A stretch of DNA of 64,000 nucleotides. Source: Telmatactis stephensoni. Taxonomy: Eukaryota; Cnidaria; Anthozoa; Actiniaria; Isophelliidae. The position numbers were made by a program, and so were the translations under genes. Of this stretch, positions 34,885 through 47,100 are shown piece by piece; position 1 is the first letter of the stretch; every line of letters begins with the position of its first letter. The stretch spans positions 310,001 to 374,000 of the forward strand of contig JALIZF010001706.1 in assembly GCA_029948255.1 (NCBI GenBank), read 5' to 3'. Under the pieces are notes generated by a model. That model was not told where the DNA came from and did no database searches. It saw nothing but the letters and a program-made list of their open reading frames with translations.

Positions 34885-35110
34885 GCGATCCTTGCGTCCG
34901 CACTAATTCAGGTGAATTTGAATAAGCATGTTTTTTCTCGGTTTTTGCTATCCACACTAAACGGCGTATTCGTAGACAAAAGAAAAACACCGCCCTTTTC
35001 ACGTGGACGAGATTAAGCCTAAATGTATGCCGTGTATGAAAAATGTATCGGGATTGGTGTGGCGGTAGCCTGATTAAGCTTTCGATGTCCAATCGATTCA
35101 CTCCCGGTAA
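34885..35110. repeat. Dispersed element sharing words with 60600-60790
   Basis: 'gtccgcactaattcaggtg' and 'tccacactaaacggcgt', then 'tcgtagacaaaagaaaaac', resemble 'gtccacactagtccgga' and 'tccacactaagagggcgt' at 60619-60720. They are old copies of one non-coding family. Confidence 0.5.
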
Positions 35111-36294
35111 TCCCCACTTATTAATAGCCTGCACACCACCCTGTTAGCACATTAAGTTCTGTTTTAAAATTGAGGCGTCAATCAAGTCTTCCTGTTGCTC
35201 TTTTTAATGTTTATGAGTTGAAGTCGATGTAAAGACCCTCATCAGTATATGGACTCGGCAAATAAGTAATTAAGGTATATTTTTAACGCATTCAAGACAT
35301 TTTTTTTACTAGGACTTCAATGCAACACGCCCAAGTAACGCGACTGTCGTTCAACTAAGCGAACGAAAATTTCCAAATTTCATGTTCACTCTACAATAGT
35401 AAAGAAACAAATCGTCTTTGAAATGTGTAATTCCTATTTTTTCCTTATTTTTGTGGTTTGAGTAGCCAGCGGCTTTTCGTAGCTTGTCCTTTTTATATCG
35501 TTAGCAGCCAATTTTTTAGAGTTCCAAATTCCGTTTGTAGCCGACGAGTCAAAAAATTCCTTACTCATATTTTTGTACTTATATTGTTTACATTTAAAAA
35601 CGTATTTAGCATTTTGATTCTCAATATCGATCACTAACTCACTCACTCAATCGACGTTTTCTTTGTCTTTACCTTAAAGCTCGAGAAAACCTGCTTCTTT
35701 TATTTGTAAGGTGTATTGTTGCAGGGTTTTTTTTATTGTTTGTTGTACGTTGTTGAAAAAAGTGCTTTATCCCATCGATGACAATAGTAGCTTGCAGTGT
35801 TTGGGCGGCATTATTTCCTGCAAGGGTCGAGTATAGCCTCCACCGAACAAGACCTGGCGCTACTGGGGGCCTTTTACTGGGATTCCTTTGCAGCACTGGG
35901 TGCCGGGGAGACAAACACCGCGGTAAAATGTATCACGCATGCGTGCCTCCCCAGTCCTCCTCAATGATGGATTCAATGAAAACATTCGGCAGTGAAACGA
36001 ACAAAACTTTAATAATAATACATGACATTTATATAGCGCCTATCCAAATCTGCTGTAGGCGCTTTACAACACAAAAACAGACCGAGGTAAACCAATAGCT
36101 TATGTTGGCGCCTTTGGCTGCCTGCTACCCAGTCTGTACCACGATACTTATTACAATCATGTTAAAATAACTCTAAACAAAATCATCGTAACTACATTTA
36201 TACATACAAAATGAAACTTAACACTACAACATCAAGCTAAAGAAGTCGGTGCATGATGGTACGTCGTTGGCTCATTGAGCTCATCCGCACTTTG

Positions 36295-36560
36295 TCGGCG
36301 AAACTCAAGCCACGCCGAGGCAAAAATTTGGTCCCAAAAACCTGAGGTTAAGGACTTTGTAGTATATTCTACTGCCCGTCTATTTCTCGCAGTACTTTTC
36401 CGGCTGTTTTCTCCCGCGCTCAAAATTAAGCTCAAAGATATCATATGGCGCAATCTAAAAAGAAATTAATTCTAAAAATTTTTGCTTAGGATTCCTGTGA
36501 TCAAGACGCCATCGCGCGAAATTAAAGCCTGCAAAAACTCTCGCATGCGCAGTCGTTCTC
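36295..36560. repeat. Dispersed repeat, copy 1
   Basis: Ordered matches with 50287-50580: 'aactcaagccac', 'aggttaaggac', 'gctcaaaattaagctcaaag', 'ttgcttagg' and 'gcatgcgcag'. It has no coding capacity. Confidence 0.65.
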
Positions 36561-37679
36561 GTCAGAAACTCACAGGAAGTCCAGGGAGGATCAAAGAAAG
36601 AGGACGAGATGTATTCAGTGTACACTAGTTTAATTGAGTGCTCGACGTAAAAAGCTGTCATTCTCGGCTTTTAGAAATGAATCTCTTTTTACAGTAATAA
36701 AATACGAACATACGTACATTTGTAAAGAGCAAGATCGACTAACGAAACTGCCAGTTCGAGGCTAAACTATATACTAAAAGGTTGAGATATGTTTTTATGA
36801 ATAACGCGGTTTAGCAAATATAATAACTGAACTGTCGTATGGATTTATGTGATGAACGGCTATTTTTCAAAAATCGTTGCTATAGCAACTATAGTAATCT
36901 CAGTAAACTGTTCTGTCAAATACGTTATCATAATAATAAACACATCCAGGAACATATTGATTCATTTATTATAGAGACTTACGTTACCACTGCTATATAC
37001 GTTTCATGCCTCAGATGCGCTATTCATTTAATAAAACCCCATCCAGTGGATAAAATAAATCTGTTATACAATGAATTTATCTAATATTTGGCCCTTATAG
37101 ACAGCATGGTAACCGCGAGGATTCTCCATCCAAGCAACCAAGTCTCGTGGGTCAGTTGCCATCACGCTGCTTAAATTCTACCTCGGTAAACATTTTGCTG
37201 AATAAAGAATTTATCCAAAAATAGTGCGGCATCCACTCTTCTCTGATCTTCGTGCAACTTGGAACAGGTTGTCGATCAACTGAACAGAACGACTATATAC
37301 ATATAGTTATGACTACAAAGTACGTGTATGATGACATCTATCATCGATAGTTGTCGAGATTTTGTTTTTAATGACTGAAGAAAGATAGCCGGTAACGAGA
37401 ATAGAATTAAAGAAACTAATTCCTTCCATTTCATTTATATATAATTTTTCGGTTCAAAATAGCATGATACGAAAATGTTAATAAAAGCAATAAATGATAT
37501 TACGAACATAGGATCTAGGAAGTGTTCTTGTTTTCAAAACATGGCTTTTGGCTTTTGTCTTTGTTTGTAAGCACGCTTTATGAACAAGCCATGAAAGTCA
37601 TGTAGCTGTTTTGACTTACAAGGAAATTAAATCTGATCAGATGAGCGGATGACAGTTGAGGGAATAATAGTAGAGTATG

Positions 37680-38345
37680 TACAGACGGACGGACAGACAA
37701 ACAAACAGACAGAGACTGACTGACACTGACTGACTGTGACTGACTGAATAACTGACTGACTGACTGACTGACTGACTGACTGACTGACTGACTGACTGAC
37801 TGACTGACTGACACTGACACTGACACTGACACTGACACTGACACTGACACTGACACTGACACTGACTGACACTGACACCGATTGACTGATTGACTGGCTG
37901 ACTGAGACTGACTGACTGACTGACTGACCGACTGACTGACTGACTGACTGACTGACACTGACACTGACACTGACACTGACACTGACACTGACACTGACAC
38001 TGACACTGACTGACACTGACACCGATTGACTGATTGACTGGCTGACTGAGACTGACTGACTGACTGACTGACTGACTGACTGACTGACTGACTGACTGAC
38101 TGACTGACACTGACACTGACACTGACACTGACACTGACACTGACACTGACACTGACACTGACACTGACACTGACTGACACTGACACCGACACCGATTGAC
38201 TGATTGACTGGCTGACTGACACTGAGACTGACTGACTGACTGACTGACTGACTGGCTCTGACACTGACACTGAAACTGACTGGCTCTGACACTGACACTG
38301 AAACTGACTGACTGACTGACGGACGGACGGACGGACGGACGGACG
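37680..38345. repeat. Composite microsatellite (GACT)n / (GACACT)n
   Basis: Alternating arrays of tetramer GACT and hexamer GACACT, ending in GGAC units. A marker segment 'accgattgactgattgac' recurs three times at roughly 140-170-bp spacing, so there is a higher-order unit. The long Ser/Val/Gln reading frames on the minus strand are repeat artefacts. Confidence 0.97.
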
Positions 38346-38785
38346 GACGGTTCAGACTGACGAACTGACGGACGGACAAGATTGCTGGATGGCCGATTTC
38401 TTTGTAGTTAAATGTGTATTTGTACGTAACGACGAATATCCGCGGAGCATCCATTTGTGTGACTAGCAATGGCAAATACTACTGGCAATAAGGAAACCAT
38501 GATTCGAAAATCTGTGCCGCTACTCGAATGTCCGTCCCCCTGGTATTAAACTGGAAAGCTACACTTGGATTAGAGAGTATGATCCCATAAAAGATGAACC
38601 GAGAACTCTAGTTTACTATACAAGACTACCTCATGGTACCTGTTTCAAAAAACATTGACGAATCTTAGAATGAGACGGCACATGAATATATTGGTTTTGT
38701 GTTAAAATGCGAAAAACCATAATTATAATTCAAGACTCACAACTTATATTCCAGTGTTACAGTAAACTGCATCATTTGGCTTCGT

Positions 38786-39060
38786 ATATAGCTATTTCGG
38801 AAAAGGTTGACGGGGCGAATGGCAATCGACGATTGGTGATTTAGGGTAACAAGAATTGCTTCATTTTCATTACTTAAATACCTAGGCAATGCATGTAAAG
38901 ACCTTGCAGTAAAGACCTTTGTGGACACTTGAAGTGGTCGATAGGCGATTCATATCTTGGTGCCGGATAGCGGTCTAATAGCGTGACCACAGTTCCTTTC
39001 GGTCGTGCAATCGCCAATCGCCATTGGCGCCCCGTCAACCTTTTATGAAATAACTATATA
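38786..39060. mobile_element. MITE with about 45-bp terminal inverted repeats
   Basis: The left end holds 'aaaaggttgacggggcg' and the right end its complement 'cgccccgtcaacctttt', each extending to 'atatag(c/t)tattt'. Flanks are TA-rich and there is no coding capacity. Confidence 0.8.
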
Positions 39061-39469
39061 TCAAAATTTGCAGGTAGTTACTCGAATTCAGATTTGTCAG
39101 ATTCAGATCTCCGACCGGCAACGTTTTTTGAAATCGTTGTATATAATCCTATTACAACTATAACTCATTGATAACGGAACAATCATGACAGTTGCGCGAT
39201 ATGCCGTAATTGTTACTTCTCGTGCCATCAACAAAATCAGGATGAGCATAACATCTACATCTTTATTAGTTGATAAAATCGTAAGATATCACATCAACGT
39301 TAAAAAAATATGTAACTATATATATAAATACTAAAAATAGATAAGCTTATGAACTATTTGGATATAAATAACTATTAATTTCAAATAAATAAATAACTAG
39401 TAAGTAATAATGCTTAAAAATATACTTATTTTTTATTGATAACATTCTAGGCATGCAGTCGATCTATTG

Positions 39470-39562
39470 TAGATAGTCAGTATCCAATTTAGATTTAAAT
39501 TTAGCTAATGACTTCGTGTTTACTAGTTCTGAGGGTAGAGAATTCCACTCTGATATTGATCT
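39470..39562 (-). pseudogene. LINE reverse-transcriptase C-terminal fragment
   Basis: The minus strand reads FPRSISEWNSLPSELVNTKS and then LAKFKSKLD, the conserved tail ('..R.W N.LP.. .....S...FK..L') of the reverse transcriptase of jockey/CR1-type LINEs. The remainder is not intact around it, so this is a dead fragment. Confidence 0.65.
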
Positions 39563-41181
39563 TGGAAAAGCGTTCTCAATTTAGGAAAACCAAATTGTCG
39601 AATTATAAATACGTACTGCAGTATCAGAAATCGTCGTTTTTACACCTCCTCTAAACCTTTTTGACATATGTACTACAGCCCTCAATCGTCTTGTGCTTGG
39701 GTGGCGTGTTTGGTTTGTATTGGCTTTTTGTCACACAGAATATACTCTAACAACTACTACTTTTAAGAATGACACTAATCCTCTATGACACACAGCAAAT
39801 ACTGATCCAAAATGTGTCTGTCTTTGAGAGAGTTCACTTAATTACTATGTGCATCTTTTCCGTACAAATTACGTGTAGACAAGTAATTATGATGGCCTTG
39901 GATGTTCGACTGCCCTGAGGCCATTGTTAGCAAGTTCCACAACTTTGACAGATAGATGCTAAAGACTCCCATAAAGAGACCAATCTGGTTTCCTTAACGA
40001 GTTTATGATTAAGGCTCCCTGTGTAGAACTTTCCCTCATGATCATTTAAACGTAGGTGTGACCAAAAAAAGGCGACTTAAAAGTTGGCAGAAAGCTCGAT
40101 ACTGTTTCTCAGTAGCAGGACCGCGCTTGGAAAAGTATACTGCACTTTCCCTCTCGCACTATATAAATCATATTTGCCATGATAGAAGGTAAGATAAAAC
40201 TAAAAAATGAAGGTAAGATAGAAACTGAATCAGTGAACCTCCAACAGTTGACGCTGTGGAGAACAATCGCACGCTAGAAATAAATCGAGTACCAATATCC
40301 TGTAGTGCGCCGGCCCTGCCCTTCCACAGGACCTAACATCTTATATTCATATTAGGCGATTAATCAGATGATGAAACTAAGAGACCAATCATTTGATCCG
40401 ACTTGTTAAAGTTAACACTAGACTAAAGCAATAAGAGCAAGCTTCTACAGGAAGTATGGCAATATCTACAAGGTCATTCCTTCTGACTAGCATATGGTTT
40501 TAGGTAATTAATATTCAGTCAATAAGGTGACACCCGAGTCACCTGTGGGATGCTCTTCTTCTTGTAGAAAATCTGTCTGTAGCTGTATACTAGGGTGATA
40601 TCAGAGCTATTTGTGTCACGGTTTAGGCGTGATTGAGAAACTAAATCTGAGTCTTTTCTAAAGAGTCCGTTGCATTTGGTTAATAAAAAGTGTGTATCAC
40701 AAGCTTAACACTCATTAGGGATTGGTTCACTCTTGTTCAATTTGGCCCGATCTTTCTAGTAGTTTATACAATCCATATAAACAAAGAAAATTTCGAGTCG
40801 TCGATTGATAATGATGCTTTTTCAGACAGTGTAATCAAGTTGTCAAATTCAAGGAAGAATAGGGAATATGCCCTCAATTAGCAGCTTATGATTACACCTC
40901 CATTCCTAAAGCACAGCAATAAAAACATCCAGAGAGCTCACAAGTGCAACTTTTCCGGCCCATCACTCAATGCCCTCAGATGGAAGTCTGTAAATCGAAT
41001 TTCAACGTGTGTATGAGAGTATTATGGCTCTGCGTTACTAGAGCTACATAGACCAGAACAGTGTTTTATACCGATTGGAAGCCGTTCCTAAGTAGCCAAT
41101 CGAACCGATGCCAGCTAAGTTATCAAACGAGTGGTTTTTACCACTTGAGTTTCAAAGCAGATTAAATTTTGGAGACAAGTC
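39563..41181. other. Intergenic upstream of Wnt10
   Basis: No gene recognised. The stretch must contain the Wnt10 promoter and leader, but I see no clear core promoter element. Confidence 0.45.
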
Positions 41182-44100
41182 ATGGTAAAAAAGCCGAAGT
41201 CATACCGCATTAACCTCAATATGGAGCTTAGCTACGGATTCGCTTTCACAGTTATACTTGTCGTGGTCCAAATCCACTCAAAGTACGTTGATAAGACGAT
41301 ATTATCTGCTTATTGCCTTGAGCAGATTGCCGTGTAGTGTTTAGACGATTAGATGATTAGATTTATAGGATTTATCTTCGAAGTCTATTGTGAACAGCTA
41401 TCGATCTTTACTCCGCTTTCTATTTCGCAGAGGAGGGTGCTATGACATTTTCAACTCCAACAAACAGTTCGAGGATCCTATCCTCAATTCCAATACTGTA
41501 TGCAAAAATACTCCCTCGCTAACTAAAGAGCAGATGAAACTGTGCAAGGAAATGCCTGATGTTGTAGCTAGCGCTCTTCAAGGAATGCAGTACGCAGTGC
41601 ACGAGTGTCAGGCGCAATATCGCTATCGTCGCTGGAATTGTTCATCTCTTGAAATGAAGAACGGAAACCCAATGACCAACCCTCTTTTGTCTCGAGGTTA
41701 GTGCTTTTCACAACTCTTCAAAATAATTCAATGTCGTTTGCGAATGACTAAACTATAAACATATATAAACTCATCTGTAGTTACACTTTTGTAAGACTTG
41801 ATGGTAACTATGACCTTTGGGTATCTAATGAAAACTGACACACGTCGGAAAGTTATCCCGACAAAAAGTCTTTTCGAATACTTTTTTAGACAATATTCTC
41901 GCCTCCTAGCGCAAAAAGAAGCTATGAAAACATTTTGTTCGTGAACGGGATGAATTTCGTGACAAGTTTAAATGTCACAGCGAGGAAAATGACTCGTCCT
42001 CAATCATCGTAAGTATAATCAGACATGGGGAGGAACGCGATGATTTTTAGCTACATGTGTGAAATGACCTCTTTGGCGAAGGGGAGATCTCTTTCTTCCT
42101 TTCAAAAGCTCCGGCAAGATAGCTTAATGCATTAGATAATGTGGGGTCTTCATTAGGCTAGCAAGTTTGTCCATTCGACATATTTGTGAATGCTTTTCCA
42201 GACTCCAAGGAATGTTATTTCTGTAGCTCACGAATGACCTTCCGACAAAGGTAAACATAAGTTTGCTTATTGGTGACTTTAACAAGTTAAAAGAAGAACT
42301 CAACACTAAATGCAAGCCGACAAAAAGAGGCCTAACACATTGTCAGATGTATCATTTGGCTAATTTAGTATTAGGACTGGAATACCAGGAAACATTGAAA
42401 CAACCACAGAATGCGATGCGCTGAAGAAATAATGACATAAGACAGTAAAACACTACAGCACTTTTTTCAGCAGTAATTTTACTTGTATTTTCTGGAATAA
42501 AAAATTACCTTTGGATACCAAATGTAGTTAGAATTTGGATAAAAAGTTATTTTTCTGTTCATTTTTCGAGGTTAGCCGAGCCACTGAGTATTCGTGGTCA
42601 GGCCTTTCTGGATCCGCTTCGAAAATGACTTGAGCGATGAATGTCAAGGTGAAAAGTCCAATACCTAATGAAAAAGGAAGAACAGACAAGCATTTCAAGA
42701 ATATTGTTCTTCGTCTCAGAAGCTTAAAATTCTTTTCGACCCCAGAAAATTCCATTCAATTAGTGATTTAATTTCATTTCCCTTTACTTTTGTGAAGCTC
42801 CTTTGACAAAATTTCAACAAATTTTGTATCCAAAATGAATAGTAATTTCGTTTCTTTAAGTGTTATAACGCAACCAGAAACTAGGCATTATACTACATCA
42901 ACTACCGTCACATATTTTCCCATAAGGTCAATTCCGATGCAAAAGGCTTTCGAATACTCCAATCAAAACAAAAACAAGGCTACCATAAGTTCTAAAAGCA
43001 TTCTGGAAAGTCCTCCATTTATTTAGTCTACTTAGTAACTGCATTACATAAAATTGTAACATAAGATCTACAAGAGTCTTAGCACTTATTCAAAGCCAAA
43101 GTGAGTAGGCTTATCCCATTGATAGCGCTAAACCTTCTAACCATGTCTAAAAAAGTGGGTGGCAGACCATTAGCCTTGAGAGTCATTGCGTGGCTGACTG
43201 GATTACATCTTTGGGAAGATGTCGTGGAATGTGAGAGCCATCGATTTCATGGGAACATGGAAAGTGAATGTACGTAAGCGTATTTTGAAAGAAGCCAAAA
43301 AATAAGCAACGGCAATAGTTAGCTAGAAAAACAGAAATCTTAGCAAAAAAACCCTGGCAATTGTAACGTAGAATTCCGAGAAAATTTAATTCCATGCCGC
43401 GCTGCAATAGCTTTGTGAAACTTTACAAATTCATTGCATGATTGCACTTTGTTGATTTCATCTGTTAAGTATAAAACATATTAATATCAGGACAATTCAT
43501 ATACATAGCCTAGAAACATCTCTTTGCTAATTTGGTAGTAGTTTCTGAAGGTTCTGAAGGGTACTTTCTTCGTTACTCAAGCACACCTTGAATGACGTGA
43601 CCAAATCTAAATACTTCAATTCATCTCTTTACTAATTATTTGGTAGTAGTTTCTGAAGGGTACTTTTCCACGTTACTCAAACCACACCTAGAATGACGTG
43701 ACCAAATCTAACTACTTCAAATTCTAAATATTACTTTCATTCTACTTCAATCAAACGCATGTACAACTAGGCATCCATTCAAAACTTGGCATTTTCCTAA
43801 CTCAATTATATCCGTTTAGATACGCACTACATGACAAAAACTAGAACGATTGGCGCTATGTCCTAAATTTTTAGTTTTTCGATGTAGAAACTCAGCTATT
43901 CCACGTATAGTTTCGTGTTTAATCGTTTTTGTTCATCTTGGTGCTCTGCCTCTCCCTTACCCTCCCTCCTAAGAAAATTTTTCTCCTCTTTCCAAACACC
44001 TGGTATTGTGATGCCATGCCGTGACTATGGCGTGTTATGGACAGTCGTTGTTGTCTTTTTTCTTGTTAGTTCGGCAATGTTGCTTACCTTTTCGGGAATT

Positions 44101-47100
44101 CCTCACAGGATTTGCGTCGAGTGCCATTGAAAGGTTTTAAGTGGATAAGCTTAGAGTTAGAACAGTATTATTTTAGGAACTTAAAACAGTAATGTTCAGT
44201 AGAATTATTTTCCGATCTGTCATATTTATACGTAAAAAAGAAGTGCAAAAACTGGAGAATTTAGCAAATGCCTTTTACAGGTCTCAACAATTAGAATTCG
44301 TGCCGTAAAAATGTAGGAAACAAAAACATATAGCGAGCCCCCGGCTAGTTGAAAGCGTAGGTTGACATGCCTAAAGGGATTTGGACCCCAGTTTAAGAAC
44401 CCTCACAGACCGTGTGAAAATAAATTATAAATAAATTCCAGCAGTTTTGCTTAATGAATTTCGCAGACACGTCGCGCATCTTGAAATCAATTACCTTTCA
44501 AAACATTGAAAATAAGTTTCCTTTATGGCCACATCAACAATCAATCAAAAATTATTCCAATTTCAAACAATCAAAAACACTTATCACTCGATAATTGAAA
44601 GTGTTTCGAACCATTTGGGTTTGTGGACTATTAAAGTTTGCCCCAGGGTCCTCTGCTGACTGTGTATATGGACGGAAAATTCATGCTGCTATAATATTTT
44701 CCTTCTTTGGCCCGTAACCCTATCTGTTCGTTATGACTAAGAATGTGTTTTCCATAATATATGCACCGTCAGAGTATTTTTAGACCTTTCCAAATGACTC
44801 TGGTGCATGTCTAACAAGATACTCTTTGATTTCAAGGGTTCCGCGAAACGGCGTTCGTGCATGCGATAATTTCAGCAGGAGTGACCAGTGCAGTGGCCAA
44901 AGCCTGCAGCTATGGAAAACTTAACACTTGTGGTTGTGATATTTCAATGAGAGGAAAGGGTGACGGTTGGAAGTGGGGTGGATGTGGAGACAACGTTATC
45001 TACGGAGCAACATTTGCTGCACGGTTTTTAGACTCACGAGAAAGTGGCCATGACATCCACTCATTGATGAACCTTCATAACAACATGGTTGGAAGAAAGG
45101 TAAGTTTGGGGTAAAACCCAACATTTCCTTGATTTGAATTTTAGTCCCTAACATTCGTTGATTCTAAAGACAATTCTTTCTATCTCAAACTGTAGTTCTC
45201 AAGCGTGCAATCTGACCCCACCCAATTCTGAATTGGTTAAGACGTCAATCACGCACGTAAATTCACTGCGTAAAAATACATTCCCCAGAACATATAAACG
45301 GTTTTGATGATAACTCGTTATTGTCCTACAATGTAGATCAAAATCAACATGCGAGTTGAACGACGCCTGCAAAATATTTGATGTAGAGGTAGTGAGTGTG
45401 AGTGCCAGCAGAAGAATAGCCACTACGTGGATCTGCTGTAGATTATTTTTTTTATTATTTTATTATTATTTGGTTGCATTAAGGCCAATAATACGTTATA
45501 ATACAAGATTCATGAACGTTGTCACGTAACCATATTTCGACAATTTTGTCATCCCTTTGTTGGAAATTAAAAAACACACGAAGGCTTTAAAACGTATTTG
45601 TCGCTTTCTGGTCATCATAAAAATAATAGTTAAAAACTCATAATGATTGCTATACACCTATGTTAGATTTTACTAATTCAGTGGACGAGCCTGTTCGGGA
45701 AAAACGAATAGACAATAGAATGGGACCAATCAAATGCCTATCTTGCTAGATTTCAATTTTTCTTCGATTGATTGGTTCATTTGATATCCGACGAGGTAGG
45801 GAACACCAAACGTTTATCTTGTTTCCGCAGTACGTTAGGATCCTAATGGGGTTGTCTGGGCTCAGAATAAATTGCATGTCGGCTTGAACAAACACTAACT
45901 CTATTGTAGACAGTCCACAAACTTCGTATTAGTGTAACTAATATCATTCCACATCTGTTTTAAACGTCCCAGGAAAATTACAAACTCATTTGACCTTTTA
46001 TAAAAGTAATTGTTCCATAGTTTCCATGTACTACTAACAATGGAACTAGAGCGGGATAACTTTCTTCTGAAAACCTTGAAAAATGCACATACTTCGGAAC
46101 AAGGTATCTTAAGACAATTAATAAAGCACTGAAGTCCAAGAAATGAGAAAGAAATAGAATTGAATTGATATAGACCTGAAGTTCTTACCATATGTTAATG
46201 TCATTGGGAAACGATAGATTCTCAGATGTTACCAAATCAAGAATAAACGAGCACCGTTTTGAGTTCTAAGCAACTATGAAGAAAATCACCCATATGATAA
46301 TCGTCGAAACAGTACAGTTTATTCAATTCACTTATAGAAAATGAGAATGAATCTCATCTAAAGGTCCACTTTGTGTATTTTAGTACCTCTCTAAGATGTA
46401 TGCCTGTATTTGTGAGCAGGAATTTGGCCGTCGCTAATTCTTTGCTTCATTCTTTGCCTACTGGCTTCAAGTTTTTAATAGCCACTTCATATAGAGGACG
46501 GAAACGGAACAATTCCAACAAGACAATCTCAGTGTTGATTTCAAAGACCTGTTTATTCTTATTACGAAAACTGGCGTTCCATCATAATACTTTACATTGC
46601 ATTAAGAGCTCCAAGAACGATATTAGTTTTTGATGTCAAAAACAGGCATTCCTCGCCTCAACGTACGTTGCATTAGTTACATCACCCAACTAACTCCCCA
46701 TAGCGATGCTGACCTTTTCTGACTTGAACCAACACAGAACAAGTGCGCTTCAAAGAAATACTACCTCCATTCTAAAATCTAAAGCCCATCTAATTGCATC
46801 TCCATTGATTTAAAACAAGGTTATCTCAAATTAATGAACTTGTCATACGAATGAATTAGTTGTTGGGTGGTCAAGATTAACTTATTTGTCATCTGTCTGA
46901 AATCCCCAAACATATGAAAAAGCAGTTGTTGGTTAGCGTTGGCAATGATTTATGGTCAAACAACGATCATCTCGGTTAGGATGTCACGATGAATCGACCC
47001 CCTGATAATACTTAATGATATGTTTTTACGGTAATCGCGTATCAGGAGACAGTTATACGTGGAGATGTATGAAATCAATACTGTAAGATATAGAAGTACT

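Larger units (their letters stand above)
32250..37670. other. Intergenic, no gene recognised
   Basis: AT-rich; the short reading frames lack domain features. It contains an inverted-repeat element fragment (about 34885-35110), a SINE-like tail at about 36002-36075 ('tttatatagcgcc') and a dispersed repeat (about 36295-36560) shared with 50287-50580. Confidence 0.5.

Noticed and set aside
37578..38475. Ser/Val/Gln-rich minus-strand frames up to 282 codons
   Set aside because: Pure products of the GACT/GACACT microsatellite, with no start context, splice signals or domain.
43500..43740. CRISPR-like or phage-type repeat structure
   Set aside because: Only two adjacent units without spacers, in an animal gene intron; it is an ordinary tandem duplication.
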